A DNA stretch of 64,000 bases from Unio delphinus. Its lineage: Eukaryota > Mollusca > Bivalvia > Unionida > Unionidae. This document shows, piece by piece, positions 10,211-22,262 of the stretch. The DNA lies in assembly GCA_029339505.1 (NCBI GenBank), contig JAQISU010000245.1, positions 620,001-684,000 on the forward strand, in the 5' to 3' direction. Position 1 is the first letter of the stretch. Each line of letters opens with the position of its first letter. The notes below the pieces were generated by a model. That model saw nothing but the letters and a program-made list of their open reading frames with translations. It was not told the DNA's origin and searched no databases. The position numbers and the translations under genes were made by a program.

Positions 10211-10833
10211 AAAATGTAAAAACAGAATTCAATTTACATATGTCTGACGGGGAATAACTTGTGTAGGCTTGTGTGTGTGGTTTGAAACAACGATAACTCT
10301 TTTGTTGTAGTCACGAATCTCAATGGGATGATGTTTTTTTTTCGTGTGGTTTAATGTTTCATCGGGTAGAAGTTTTCCAGTTTGACGCATAAGGCAATCT
10401 CTTGCTGTATCAGTTTGTTAGTTTGAGGCTGAGTACCGTTTTCTTACATCTTATCAGTTTGTGTTTTTTTTTTTTTTTGGGGGGGTGTGTGTCAAAGATG
10501 CCATCTGGTTGCAGTGAAATTGATATAATGATGACACAGTTCCCCATATACTACGGAAGTGAAACAACACAACCCTGATTGCCCTACATGTACCCAAATG
10601 CCTTCCTAACACGGAAAGAAAAACCACAACAATAACAATAACAGATTTGTCGAAAATAACAAAGTGGATAAAAAAAATTGGAAAATATACCACAACATAC
10701 AGAATAACTGTGATTGATACACATATATCGTATTCTCCAAGAGGATACTGGAGGGGTAAAGCAACAATCGGTAAATTCGTTAGCGCCGCAAAGGTGGTAA
10801 AATAACACTGCAGCGGATTGGTTATCCAAACAG

Positions 10834-11640
10834 GTGATATGGCGAATTTATCTACCACTGCCTAAACAAATTAACTACTCGCATTTTGATGTCAGCGCAC
10901 CTAATGAGGTTAATCAGGCTGATATATTATTTCTGATGCATGATGGTGTTTACAAGTATGCGCTAGCCGTAGTTGATGTTGCGAGTCGATACAAACAAGC
11001 ACAACCTCTAAAGACGAAGTCATCAACTGAAGCTGCTTCTGCATTTGAAAGGATTTATCTAAGGGGTCCTCTGCATTGGCCAAATCTATTACAAGTTGAT
11101 CCTGGCATGGCATTTCAGGGTGCAGTGTTATCAGCAATGAAGCAACATAATGTCACTATCAGACGAGGACAAACTACATTACATCGATCAGGCAATTGTT
11201 GAACAATTTAATTGGACACTTGCTGAGCGGTGATTTGGATATCAATACGCGAAGGAATTTATTCTGGATAAACGATCTCGTGAATGGGTTATAAGATTAC
11301 CAGGCGTAATTATGGCGCTAAATAATGAGATTACACGAACAATTAATATGAAACCTAACGATGCGATTAAAAAAAAAAGGTATATACCCGTAAAAACCAC
11401 AAAGTGATTTTTCAAAACAATCAATACTCGGCAATGTCACTGTAAGATATTTATATGAACCAGGAGAGCTCGAAGATGGCAAAAAAAGCTACTGATCCTA
11501 TTTTTAGTGCTACTACGCATAAAATATCTAGTATAACGAGATCTACGGGCAGACCGTCAGTCTATAGATTGGATTCAACTGCTCCTCAGTGAGGATTTAC
11601 TCGTGAACAACTACAAGTGATACCCGAGGATAGTCAATTA
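10834..11640 (+). pseudogene. Unit C rve integrase, frameshifted
   Basis: This copy retains more N-terminal coding sequence in frame (IYLPLPKQINYSHFDVSAP). The first two catalytic Asp are present (HFDVSAP; LLQVDPG). A frameshift near 11,180 precedes the Glu, which appears in the next frame as AIVEQFN. Further stops follow, including a TGA at about 11,588 where unit B has CGA. Downstream similarity to unit B continues to about 11,731, the end of the array. It is non-functional as written. Confidence 0.8.
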
Positions 11641-11810
11641 CCGCGGCGTGGTCTTAACTAGCACCTCTGCATCTGATACACTCAAGACAAGTCAGCATTA
11701 CATTATCTCTGGTGTGACCAATACTGCCAATAGTGTCCTTTAAATTCCACCCTTCAAATATAGTATAGTATTTATACGTTTTCATTCTCCGTATCGAGAA
11801 CACCCTGCAT

Positions 11811-12175
11811 GTGCAGCTTAGAGCGAATTGTACTCACGATTTCGAAGTACAACTGCCCATATATATGAATCACCCTATAGAGGTACAAAGACAACGTCAA
11901 GACAAACATCAAATGGGCAGACCTTCAACCATGCCAGCTCGAGCTCACTGTCTCAGACAGAAAGCATTGGCGAGCCCTGACCATAAAAGACTGTTCCACC
12001 TTTGAGGTTTACCGCCACCAGCGTCTTGCTGCAACTCGTGAGAGACACCACAGAAATGTATTCCAGATACCAACAACCACCGGTGTCCCATGCCCCACTT
12101 GCAACCACATGTGTGTATTGGAATTTGGACTCTGGAGTCACATGCGCATCCATTGTTGAATGAAAGTGCATAACT
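11811..12175 (+). pseudogene. Degraded 3' end of a LINE (non-LTR retrotransposon) ORF2
   Basis: Two frames joined by a one-base shift near 11,995 encode a basic, Arg/Gln-rich segment (QRQRQDKHQMGRPS; YRHQRLAATRERHHRN) and then a C2H2-type finger, CPTCNHMCVLEFGLWSHMRIH split as C-x2-C and H-x3-H, followed by TGA. This layout is characteristic of the C-terminus of ORF2 in several animal LINE families. No reverse transcriptase domain precedes it. It begins about 80 bp after the end of the tandem array. Confidence 0.55.
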
Positions 12176-12227
12176 TGTCTTCCTTGACTAAAGAGACTAC
12201 CAAGAAGATTCACCCTTTACAATAATA

Positions 12228-13479
12228 CAGTAGTCCCCCTCTTGTACGGCCCCCCTGACCAGCGGCCACCCGCTCCTAACAGCCAGAATTCTTTGGCACC
12301 GATGAGTTTCTGTTCAAAAGTACCCCTCACGAAAGGCCACCTGGCTAACGCGACCAGCATATTTGTGCAATAATATAAAATTACCCCTCACGAGCGGCCT
12401 CATTTTATTTTTAAATGTATCCAGAACCAAAAATTAATTCAAATCTTGACGTAAGGTAAGCAATTTTGATTATCTCTATCGTAGATACACGTCTCTGAGT
12501 GTCAAGTCGCCGTTAAAAGTGTCAACTAAAGATTCATAGTATATCGTTATCTATGAAAGTCGATGTTTACATGAAATGGGCTCAATAATGTTATGATAGA
12601 GTTTGGGGTTTAACGCCTATGTTGAGTTTTTCTCCTTGATGATTATAACCAAACGTAATTGTTATAATCATAACAAGGTCAACATAGGCTAAAAATAGAT
12701 TTTGTACATTGGCACACACAGGCAACCTTAAAAAAGACAATAGGGTACCAGACAAGGACCAGAAAAATCACGTGACCACACATATTTGTGTGGTCACGTG
12801 ATTTTCCGGGCTTTGTCTGGTACCCTATTGTCTTTTTTAAGGCTTCCTTTACGAAGGCTGTATTTCGTAGAATCGACACAAGTTTTGTCTGCATAATTAA
12901 ATCGCATAACCGAATAAATCATTACCAAACATTAAAATGTCATCACGTTAATGGATACATTATTTTTGAAAAAGTCAATTATTCTACTCGACGACATCGG
13001 GGGTGGGGGGGATGCCGAACTATTGTATGTACAAAAGACTCGTAAAACAAGTTTATGTTGAACAAATTTGAATAAACAAAGTAAAAACCAATAAGAAGGT
13101 TATTCAGCAGCAGTGGGAAAATGGAGCAAATGGAAAGATAATTATGTATGTACCAAGATGTAAATGACGTTTTTGAATCCATTTGCAATGTGCATGACAA
13201 CAATACCCACTCGCATATCAAACTTACACCAAGAAAGCAAAAATTGTAACGTATATTCAGTTGAAATAAATTTGTTATTATAACAATTTTTTTTTTATTG
13301 ATTAATGTTTTATTTAGACGAAGATATTTAATGTTTTGAAGTATGTAGCTTTCTTACTACATACATTACATATACATGTACTTCTCATAATAAATTTAGC
13401 CCCCCTCTGGAACGGCCACCCGCCTTATAAGGCCACTTTCCCTGTGCAGAAGGGGTGGCCATATAAGAGGGGGACTACT

Positions 13480-13480
<1 letters not shown>
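12228..13480. mobile_element. Pogo/Tc1-mariner-like non-autonomous DNA transposon (1,253 bp)
   Basis: Inverted ends CAGTAGTCCCCCTCTT are exact for 16 bp (left end from 12,228, right end to 13,480) and continue imperfectly through GGCC. Both ends are flanked by TA, the target duplication of the Tc1/mariner/pogo group, and the terminus resembles Tigger/pogo ends. Further inward, GGCCACCCGC-type repeats recur at both ends. No transposase reading frame is visible. Inside are two hairpins (12,616-12,690 and 12,721-12,845). Confidence 0.75.
12721..12845. repeat. Near-perfect 125-bp hairpin inside the pogo-like element
   Basis: The left arm (CCTTAAAAAAGACAATAGGG onward) and right arm (to CCCTATTGTCTTTTTTAAGG) pair over about 60 bp with only a few mismatches; the centre is CACATATTTGTG. 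A smaller stem built on GCCTATGTTGA/TCAACATAGGC lies just before it. Confidence 0.85.

Positions 13481-13512
<32 letters not shown>
13481..13512. repeat. (TAA)n microsatellite at the right end of the pogo-like element
   Basis: About ten TAA units begin at the right TA target site of the preceding transposon. Confidence 0.9.
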
Positions 13513-13514
<2 letters not shown>

Positions 13515-13975
13515 GACTTTCTTTAGAGAAGGTAACTCAATTACTAATCTACTTTGAGGCCTTATATATGTTATGTACAATATATAAAATAGATACAACA
13601 TGATGTGACGAGTCTGTTTTGACACTAAATAATTAAGGAATATTAAAATTCAAAGTATCAAGCCTGGAAGACATGCACAGGACTCGAAAAACATGCACAT
13701 ATAAAAAAACATAAAATATCATTCTGCACTAAAACATTCAGCTTTGAAAAAAAAAAATTTTGTTGAGTGAGCTATTTACAAATCTGAATACCATCAGCTA
13801 TTGAACCCTGATACAAATTCAGTTTTCAGTCATGTTCACAATGGAAAGATACAAATATTTATCTTTTTTATCACAGAATGCTATATATCATATTGTAAAA
13901 CACATTATTTTCATTCTTAAGTATTCAAATAAAATATTTTGTCTTTTCACACAATCAAGCAGGGTTAGGGTTATA

Positions 13976-15367
13976 CAGTGGGACCCCGCTATAACACGCC
14001 CCGTTATAACACGAATTCGGATATAACATGGTCGTAGCATGGTCCCCCGAAATTTCAGGTAATGTATTACAGGTATTTTTCCCAAAGACCAAAAAAAAAA
14101 TCTTTCAAGTATGAAAAATAAAATACGTCAAGAGTTTAATTATCATTCTCATACTCATCTAAAAAGTGTGAAAAAAAAACGTGTAGAAAATGTATTATCT
14201 TTTTGGGGAGGAAATCACACACAAAATCGAATATAAAATAATCGTTGTATGGCTCCTAAAATTTCAAAAATTAACAAATTTCTTCTAGTTTTGTGCCAGA
14301 ATAAACATCGGAAATACGAACCAATTGCTGGGTCTACTGAGAACTTTGATCTTTGTTTATTGTTGAAAACTGACAGTTCATAAGTGTCAATATTATTATT
14401 ACTGATCCCTGAGCAATGAAGCCATTGTGTCTACTTTGTGTTTGTCTTGAATGCATTCCGAATACAATCGTTGCTCTAATAATCTCCGATATATGTTCTC
14501 TTAATTTCATACACAACTAAGCAACAGCCAATGCGCAGGTTGATAAAAGATTCTCACCAGAATGTATAAATCAATTAATTTAAGTACATTGTTTATCATC
14601 AAAGTGAACTGCCGAGCTAAACAGTGATATAATTCAGTGGTTAAAATACAGCCAATTCTGCCTGCTGTATTTATTAGAGTACATCAAAAGAACATGACGC
14701 AATAGCTGGGCGGCAAGTTCAAAGGACTTTGACTAGCAGCTTAGGTGGGAAAATGTGCTGAAATTTACAATGACTGAATTCAGAGACAGAAAGATCCTGA
14801 GATGTACATGTAGTTATTATAAGAATACACTTTAGCTTCCATTATTTAATCTATGGACATGTACTATTTCATCATTCATTACGTACACCCGTTACATAAT
14901 TTGTTTTTTTCTTTTCATTGAATTCAGTCACATAATGATCTGGGACAAAATTATTGAATATTTTACATCCGTGTGTGGATATTTTCGATGGAAATATTTG
15001 TATTATGAATTCAATGTATGTTACAAGATTCACTGGTGAGTACACAGTGTTGATACTCTTTTCATGCAATAGATTATACATGTATATATAAATTAGACAC
15101 GTGCATGTACCAATGCATGGTTCTCTGAATAAAGTAATATATTATATCTGTAATTTCTGTTACCACAGCAACTGTTTTTCTCATTTAATATATATTGATC
15201 AAAAATGGTAATTGTGCCATGCATTTTCGTACCCGTCTTTATGTAAACCCCTCCCAATTAAATCCTAAATTGTGTTGGTATTGTACATGGTTGCTTATAA
15301 CACCGTTCGGTTCATAACACGGTCAGATTCTATGGCTCCCAACTACCGTGTTATAGCGGTTTCAAAA
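13976..15367. mobile_element. DNA transposon with degraded inverted ends (about 1.4 kb), mariner-like
   Basis: The left end after TA reads CAGTGGGACCCCGCTATAAC followed by GTTATAACACG and GGATATAACATGG. The right side carries the inverted counterpart (GGTGTTATAAGC reversed, CCGTGTTATAGCGG at about 15,345-15,358), so CCGCTATAACACGG appears at both ends in opposite orientation. The outermost right bases have diverged. No transposase is visible; the interior is AT-rich. Confidence 0.45.
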
Positions 15368-16506
15368 CATTTTCAGTTGTATATATGCAGCATGTTGCCT
15401 TATCTTCAGAGAGTCCACGTTGGCTATCCTTGTAACTTGCATGAACCAACACGCTCAAAGCAGTTTGGCTGTACTTGGCGGTTCTGAAATAAATATTTAT
15501 ACTGTCTAAGATCCATTAGTTGAAAGCTTTTCTATATTTACAACCCCTTGCCTCTTAAGTGTCACCACACACATCAACATTGATGAAGTATAACTGACGA
15601 ACAAAGGCAACACAACAATTTTGTATTTCTTTTTGGACCATAAACAAACTTAACTTACACAAAAATATAAAACTTTATACTCTAAAGCATTAGTAGTAAA
15701 CGGCTGTATCAGGCAAAGTAAAAACAAACTAAACATGATTTCGCTAAACTGATGCGTTAGTTGTTCTAAACAGTTATTGTGAAGGAACATATACTTATAA
15801 TAAAACTGCTACATTAATTTCAATGAAACCTGCAAATGTATTTAAATGAAGCTTTAAAAGTTTAATATTATGGAGGAATGATGAAATTTGATAAATAATA
15901 CATGTCCAAAAATGAGATCAAAAGCTCAAGTTATCAGAATATCACTCAATATAGGGTTGCATCCAGGATGTGCAATCATGCCAATCCCCACTAAATTCAA
16001 GATTATCCACAAATTTTATAATCCTATCTGGAAAAATCATGCACAAAAAAAATTGTGTGCATTTTGTTATTAAGACTGCATTTCTTTACTTTTGTTGTTG
16101 TTTTATTCCAGGTTGACACTCATGCCGATTTAATAGTTGTAAATATCTCATGTACTTCTGTGTGTCATGTGTCAATTTTGATTGGTTGATAATTTGATAA
16201 GAATGGTCAGAAGAGCAAGTTTGATACAGAGGCTGGCTTGGCAGGACCGGTTAAACGGCAGAATCAGTTAAAAGTTAAAAGTCAGACATTTTATGTAATT
16301 ATTAAAGCATTAACACTTCTAATAACAGTCATGGTGCAGAAGTTTCTGTCAGTGGGCACAATGACCGTGAACAAACACATCCTCTGGCTAATCCCATATT
16401 GGACGAAGCTAGTGATGTACTTAAATTAAGGGTCCATCTTTTTTTAAATACAAAGAAAAAAGTGCTCTTTCAATTCAGACCATGGCTTGAAATGAATGGC
16501 AAATAA

Positions 16507-16809
16507 ATGAGATGCTGTGTAAAAATACTAATATTAGGACATCAACCCTTGACACATGTTGAATTACCAGCTTACAAACAGGCGATTCAGGATTTGAAAC
16601 TAAGTGAAATTCTTAACACTACATGCATGGCAGCTATCAGCAAGAAATCTGAACCAATTATTCATGCTATGTCAGTTGCCTATTACTTGGTGAATGAGAA
16701 TATTGTTTTTCTAAAATATGGTTCACTGTTGGATTTTGTTGACTTTCTGGGTGTTGGTGTTAGCAACATGAGAGTAGGAGAAAAAACAACATATTCGTCA
16801 AGGGCTTAA
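16507..16809 (+). pseudogene. hAT/ZNF862-type transposase-derived fragment
   Basis: A 100-codon open frame contains HAMSVAYYLVNENI, a KYGSLLDFVDFLGV stretch, and GEKTTYSSR. This spacing resembles the conserved block before the catalytic region in animal proteins derived from hAT-like transposases (ZNF862/KIAA1586-like). The first ~20 residues (ILGHQPLTHVELPAYKQ) fit less well and may be outside the original exon. No catalytic residues can be identified, and the flanks are interrupted by stops. Its position inside inverted ends fits a transposon remnant rather than a host gene. Confidence 0.45.
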
Positions 16810-16914
16810 GTGGCTATGGTTATGCCTTACCAAACCGCTGACTGAGAGAGAAGATTCAACAATCACAACTGAACCATAACATGCAAGAAGCTATCTAGAA
16901 GAAAGAGTTCTCAC

Positions 16915-17190
16915 AGAGGCGTAGCTAGAGTGTTTGGGGCCTGGGGACAAGATTCATTTTTAAGGCCCCCCCCCTTAACTCTGAAACCCATTATTTTCAT
17001 CAATAAAATCACTATCACCCAATGTAACACCAAGAGAAGAAAAAACTAAAGCATAGTTACATATTTGCACCAAAAATTCCACATACAACTTATTTCAAAG
17101 CTCATTTTGGTGCCTCCACTAGTCTGGCATCCGGGGACATCTGTTTCCTTCTGTCCGCCCACCCACCCAACCCCAATTAGCTACACCTCG
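16915..17190. mobile_element. 276-bp hAT-type MITE nested in the hAT remnant
   Basis: The ends AGAGGCGTAGCTA (left) and CGAGGTGTAGCTA (right, reversed) match at 11 of 13 positions. The 8-bp flanks GTTCTCAC and GGTCTCAC match at 7 of 8, consistent with a hAT target duplication. Internal C-rich tracts include C9. Confidence 0.6.
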
Positions 17191-18535
17191 GGTCTCACTA
17201 AACATCCCAAGACTCTCCAATAATACCATAAACTTTACATAATCACCACTTTAAATTTCAACAACAGCACAAAACACCAAAAACAAACAAACAAACAAAA
17301 ACTGTGAATATTTAGCGATATTTTGTGTAACAGGAAAATTAGTAACGTAAGTAGCTGCCAAAGGAAATAGCTCCCGTTTTGACGAAGAGTATTCCGGTAC
17401 AGTAACGTGAATATTTATCAACAGTTATAAATAATTAGCAATACCACAAATAAGTTGTTAAATAAGTTAAACAAAATATCCAATTTATTGTATATATTAT
17501 TATTTGTTTATCTCAATTACAATTTAACTATTCCTCCATTCCTTTATTTTGATAATTAATAACAGAGCATAAACAATTCAAATAAATGAAAAGTATGGTG
17601 CATTGCCATTTAATGAGAAAATTGTGTTTTAAAAAAATATATTCATAAAATTAAAAAGATTTGATGCATAAGAGTTCGTTTCCGTAGATTATCAGAAATA
17701 GGTCCATCAAAAAAAACAATACTATGAATAATTGATAGCAACAATGTCTGTATGTTTGTTTTCTGTTCTTTTTTCCTTGTCATTTTGGCGAGATTTGATG
17801 CAAATATATGCAATACTCAGGTGTCTTGAAGTATCTTGGGGTGTTTAGAGAGACCGGTTACGTGTCAGGGTTCTCAACAGATTGAAGGACCTCCTCTCAG
17901 AGACTTCAGCTTTAAAAAGACATTGTTAGAGTGGAGGACGAGGAAGGACAGAAGGTTATTTAGGAAATAGCAATATTTGCAGAATAATGCAGTCACAACT
18001 AGTCAGTCTGCATGCAGATCTGAGATGTATATATGTTCCAGTTAAGACTTAGAGTTTATAGAAACTGTATTTATACTTTCCTTAAATCATTTTGAGCTTT
18101 TGACTTTTCCATAACAATTTTTGTGTGTTGTCATCAAATGTTTTCTTAGTATGGATCTGTAACCAATCAGAATTAAACATTTTTCACACATGAAGTACAT
18201 GATCCTGAGTTTTAAGATTGACCAGAGGAGTGGCACTATTTGCAGTCTAGACTATGGCTTGGGTTTGATTTTTTAATGGTTAGTGTGTAGATAGAATATT
18301 GTAATTACAAAAGATAAAACTTTGATTTCATTTTTAAGTGTTATACTATAATATACAGAAGACATGATATGCAATTAACGAACTTATTATACTTGCTATT
18401 GCTCTTTTGAATGCATTGAGGATATTTACACCATGCTGGAAGGTCCCCTCCTTATGGCTACAATGACCCCCCCTCACTTTTTCAGATTCAGTGGGGGTAA
18501 GTACCCACATTTATCAAATCCTAGATGCAACCCTG

Positions 18536-21032
18536 CATAAATATTGCAGCGTAGAAAACTAATCATTTATTAACTTCTTGTATTTTATAATGACACTGAC
18601 ATTATTACATTGTTTTCGAAATTCAGTTAAATATCGGCTTACTATTCAAATTTTGCAATAAAAGTCATGTTTTGCATAAAATAACTTTGATCTTTATGCT
18701 GTTTTTGATAGGTCAATCACATTTGTTTTGATTATAATTCTTTATATGAATTTGAAAAGAAAAATGAGAAAAGATCAAATACATACCATGTGATTTACTT
18801 ATCTGCAGTTACAGTTTAATTGAGTTAATTTCAGTGAGTTTTCTCAAATGACCACTGGTTTTCAGAATTAATGTTAGGATACTGTCCTTTAGAAGAGCTT
18901 ATTTACAAACATTTCAAGAATTTCAATAAATCAGTGTCACGACATACATAATTTTATGTTGCAGATAACCCTAGTACACCAGAAGAGTCATCTACACAAA
19001 TGTGTTTGATATTATTATAAAACATGTTCATGCATTGCCAATCAGACTTCACCAAGCATAATTCATTAATAAAAATATGAGAATATACTGCATAGTGGTA
19101 TTAGGTCCAAGAATGCATACATTTTTGTTCAATGAAAAATGTTGTTTATTGTTGACATTTTAAAAATTATATTTTAAAATGAGATGATATAAAGCATGAA
19201 CTGAATATATATTTGGAAGAAAACATACAGTTGCATAGTAATAACAATTTGTGTCATGTCAGATGTTTTATGGCATTTCTGTTAGTAGCCTATTCAAATT
19301 TAAGCTAGAATAGACCATCATATTGAAAGCTATTTCAGTGTTACGAGTGCCCCTGTGAAATATGTAAATTGTCGCCTTAACAATAAAAGCTTTACATTTC
19401 AGGATACAAATAACTCTATGCACTGATAGGGATTATCCTTAAACATAGTTTTGCTCAGAGAACCTCTGCACCATGATTCAACAACAGAAAGCAAAAAGAA
19501 AGTTGACAATATGTTTAGACAAGAGAAGCCAACATTTTCAAGTCTGAAATGCAATGCACTTTTAGTCATGTGATTGTCAGGTGTTTTGTTAATAATGTAT
19601 TTTATTTTGTGAAAAGAAAACCCCTATCAGATGTAGTATTGTTCTGTATGCAGTATTTCTTAAGGGTCATGGTTTCTGCATTTTAATAGCATAGCAGTCA
19701 TCTTTTCAAGGACAAAATTAATGATTTTTAATTCTCTATAATTCATGTATAATTGATCTTTATATCTATAGTAGTTATTATTGGTTTTGGAACTAAGATC
19801 TTCAAAAATATTAACTACAAGTATGTAGATCAGCAACTTTAGAAAAGCTTTGCTATTTACCAATTTAGAAATTGCTGTTTCAGATATTCTGAGTGTACCA
19901 TGCACTCTCCTTGCACACCCATAAACTATGAGAAATGCATTTAGCATTTTAGTGTTTACTGCACATAAATATACATAATAAACTCTTGTTTATTACAATT
20001 CTATAATATACTTTTTGAAATACTAAAAATGTGGTTTTTTTTTTCTCTGGAACAAATGCAATTTTGTGCACAAGTTTATATTATATTAAGTTTTTTATTA
20101 TCAGTACAGTACCTTTTTTGTAGATATACCAATAACAAGAGGAAAAGGTGCTCTAGTAACCAACACTTACCTGGTGATTCTATTTAAATTGTATGATGAA
20201 TTTATAGCTTTGTAATTTTGCTAATAAAATGACTGATTATATAGTTTTCAAAATATTATGCATTTTAGTAACAAAATTTTAAACAACACATATTAAATAA
20301 GATGTCCTTTACATTGATGCTCTTTCCAATCCCGTGATTTAAATTTTTCCATTACAGCCTTATTAGTATGGTACAAGTTACAATGCATAAAGACATACAA
20401 GTTCTATTAATATGTACCATGTTAACAATTAACAGTCAGTATAATCAAATAGAAGTTTCCATGGCAAACATATTATGTTATTATCACAAGGTAAAATATT
20501 TATGCAGCAAAAAAATGTTATATGCCATGATTTTGTTTTCATTAAGCAATGTATATAAAGATAAACAAATTAAGCACATATCAGACTAGTAAGCCATTGT
20601 ATGAAAATTTTATTAAGGAAGCAATCATTTTGTGGTAAAGAATGAGGCATTTCCATACCCTTCACTGTTGCAAAGTGCTTCACTGAGCAGGAATAGCTTT
20701 TTCCCAGCCTTGCACCAACTATGCAGTGTATGCAAGCATTTTCATTTTTAAGATAATCCATTATGTGACCATCTCTGATACTCAATAGTTTTGTTATAGA
20801 TTTGAATCAGAATTAACAAACACTGAAGAAATAAAACTCATTAATTTATTGCAGCAAAATTAAAAGACCTGAAATCAGGTGATAGATCAATAATTAACCT
20901 TCTATTAGAACTAATGTGAAGGTCTTGTTATAATACAGGAAGAAAGATAGTCCCATTTATTGGTCATATATTTTATTATTACCTTACCGGTACATATCAA
21001 CACTAAAGGATAGAAAACATTGACTCACTAAC
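18536..21032. other. AT-rich DNA without a recognisable gene
   Basis: Short open frames here have no recognisable motif and no convincing splice sites. A GTAAGT donor on the minus strand near 20,170 has a plausible acceptor but no frame consistent with the neighbouring exon, so no exon is called. Confidence 0.5.
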
Positions 21033-21080
21033 CTGATGAAGCATCTTCCAACTCAGATGTTTTGAATGTATTTGTATCAT
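21033..21080 (-). CDS. Host-type small exon, minus strand, phase 1-1
   Basis: The acceptor CTTTTTTTAACACAG precedes, and the donor GTTAGTGAG follows, a 48-bp exon. In the phase that starts two bases into a codon it reads DTNTFKTSELEDASS. A frame starting at the first base is also open, but the 1-1 phase matches the transmembrane exon 8.9 kb upstream on the same strand. Joined to that exon it would extend a basic cytoplasmic juxtamembrane stretch into an acidic/Ser/Thr tail. The intron between them would contain a LINE in the opposite orientation. No family is recognised. Confidence 0.45.
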
Positions 21081-22262
21081 CTGTGTTAAAAAAAGAAAGA
21101 GCATCTATCAAATTATGCAGTTATTAATGGAAGTATAAACTGTGCAGTCAGTGTTGCAAAAAAAAATTTGATCATGTAACTATGGTCATCGGTCAGCGGC
21201 AGGCTACGAAGATGAGTCACGGCTAACAGCAAGGAGCTGAAAATTGATCATTTGATAACAGCAAATGTTAATAAAGTATTAAATTCATTTGGTCTCTTGT
21301 GAACAAAATTTAGTGGCTTTGCACAACAACAACATAAACTGTTTTTCTGTTTAAATTTGTGGGTGAGTCTCAGATGGGAATATAAGTTTCATTAAAATTC
21401 TCTGCTGGATTATTGTTAATGGTATCTCTAAATACAAATATACACCAGCATATCCCCTAAGATTGAGAGTTTAGAAAATTCCCATGGGGTCAGATTGTGC
21501 AAAAAAACACCTGGTGTAAAACAAGTGGTCAGATAACAAATGTGAGGATCTCTGATGCCCAAACAAGGGTAAAGGGAAACACTGTAAAATGGTAAAAACG
21601 AATTTCATGGAATCCAATATAAGACTCTTTCTTCTTTTTTTTTGAAAACAAATATGATATTCTTGAGGAATCAAACAAATTCATGATGGTACTGTGTCCA
21701 TATTGGACTTACAATCAGCAACATTTTCATAACAGAAAAGATGGCCACCATCGCTTAACTGTTCGAGATTTCCGATTTTGTGCCATATTTATGATATTTA
21801 AGCTTGTTCTCTATCATCGTCTACATTATTGTGTTTCATCATGCATTGGCTGTTCTGTTCGTATGTGTTAATTCATCTCCTTGTTTTGGAAATGAGAACA
21901 ATTAGAATTTTTCTCAGCTGTTTTGTCCCAGTGTTAAGACGCCATTTGTTTTTTAATAAACCGTCGTCACGTGACCGCTTACAATATGATGGACCCTCAT
22001 TAATTGGATTAAATGACCACACCTTGGTTCTAGATACTACATTGTGCTCAAGACTAAACGAACTGGGAATACATTCATTAAATGTAAACGGAAGCAAAAA
22101 AAGAAACGTTCTTTCAAAGCTGTCCAGCATAGAACAGGAAGAATTCCAGTTATCCCCTTTCGCCCGTAACGGATAAACAACTTAAAAATTCTGCCGTTAA
22201 TTTTAATAACCTGGTTCAAATTCCTCTTAAATCATCAGACGTTGTGTCCCTGGGATACCACT

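Larger units (their letters stand above)
1..11731. repeat. Tandem head-to-tail array of a 5.66-kb virus-like/self-synthesising mobile element
   Basis: The same gene set recurs in the same order. HNH genes start at 231, 4,125 and 9,773; the small Cys/His gene starts at 3,733 and 9,393, a period of 5,660 bp. Units look well over 90% identical by eye. Unit A is truncated by the window edge and lacks about 1.7 kb between its HNH gene and its helicase. Unit B is complete. Unit C stops at about 11,731, where similarity to unit B (around 6,059) ends abruptly. Per unit, the plus strand has the Cys/His protein, HNH endonuclease and integrase; the minus strand has a polymerase region then a helicase. 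A polymerase plus an rve integrase recalls Mavericks/Polintons, but no capsid, protease or packaging ATPase is visible and a helicase is present. No terminal inverted repeats were found. The array extends left of the window. Confidence 0.85.
15952..18535. mobile_element. hAT-like DNA transposon remnant (2.6 kb)
   Basis: The left end TAGGGTTGCATCCAGGAT and the reverse complement of the right end, CAGGGTTGCATCTAGGAT, match at 16 of 18 positions, and CCCCACTRAAT recurs further in on both sides. The (C/T)AGGG terminus is typical of hAT elements. The 8-bp flanks match at only 5 of 8 positions, so the target duplication is decayed or absent. The interior contains a transposase-related fragment (16,507-16,809) and a nested MITE (16,915-17,190). 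Confidence 0.55.

Noticed and set aside
1..11731. CRISPR-like or bacterial phage island because of HNH, helicase and integrase
   Set aside because: No short direct repeats with spacers and no ribosome binding sites; the array sits in DNA full of animal-type retroelements and splice signals.
20570..20785. 71-codon minus-strand frame (MSIRDGHIMDYLKNENACIH)
   Set aside because: An acceptor-like TATCAG lies upstream, but the phase does not match the neighbouring exons and no family is recognised.
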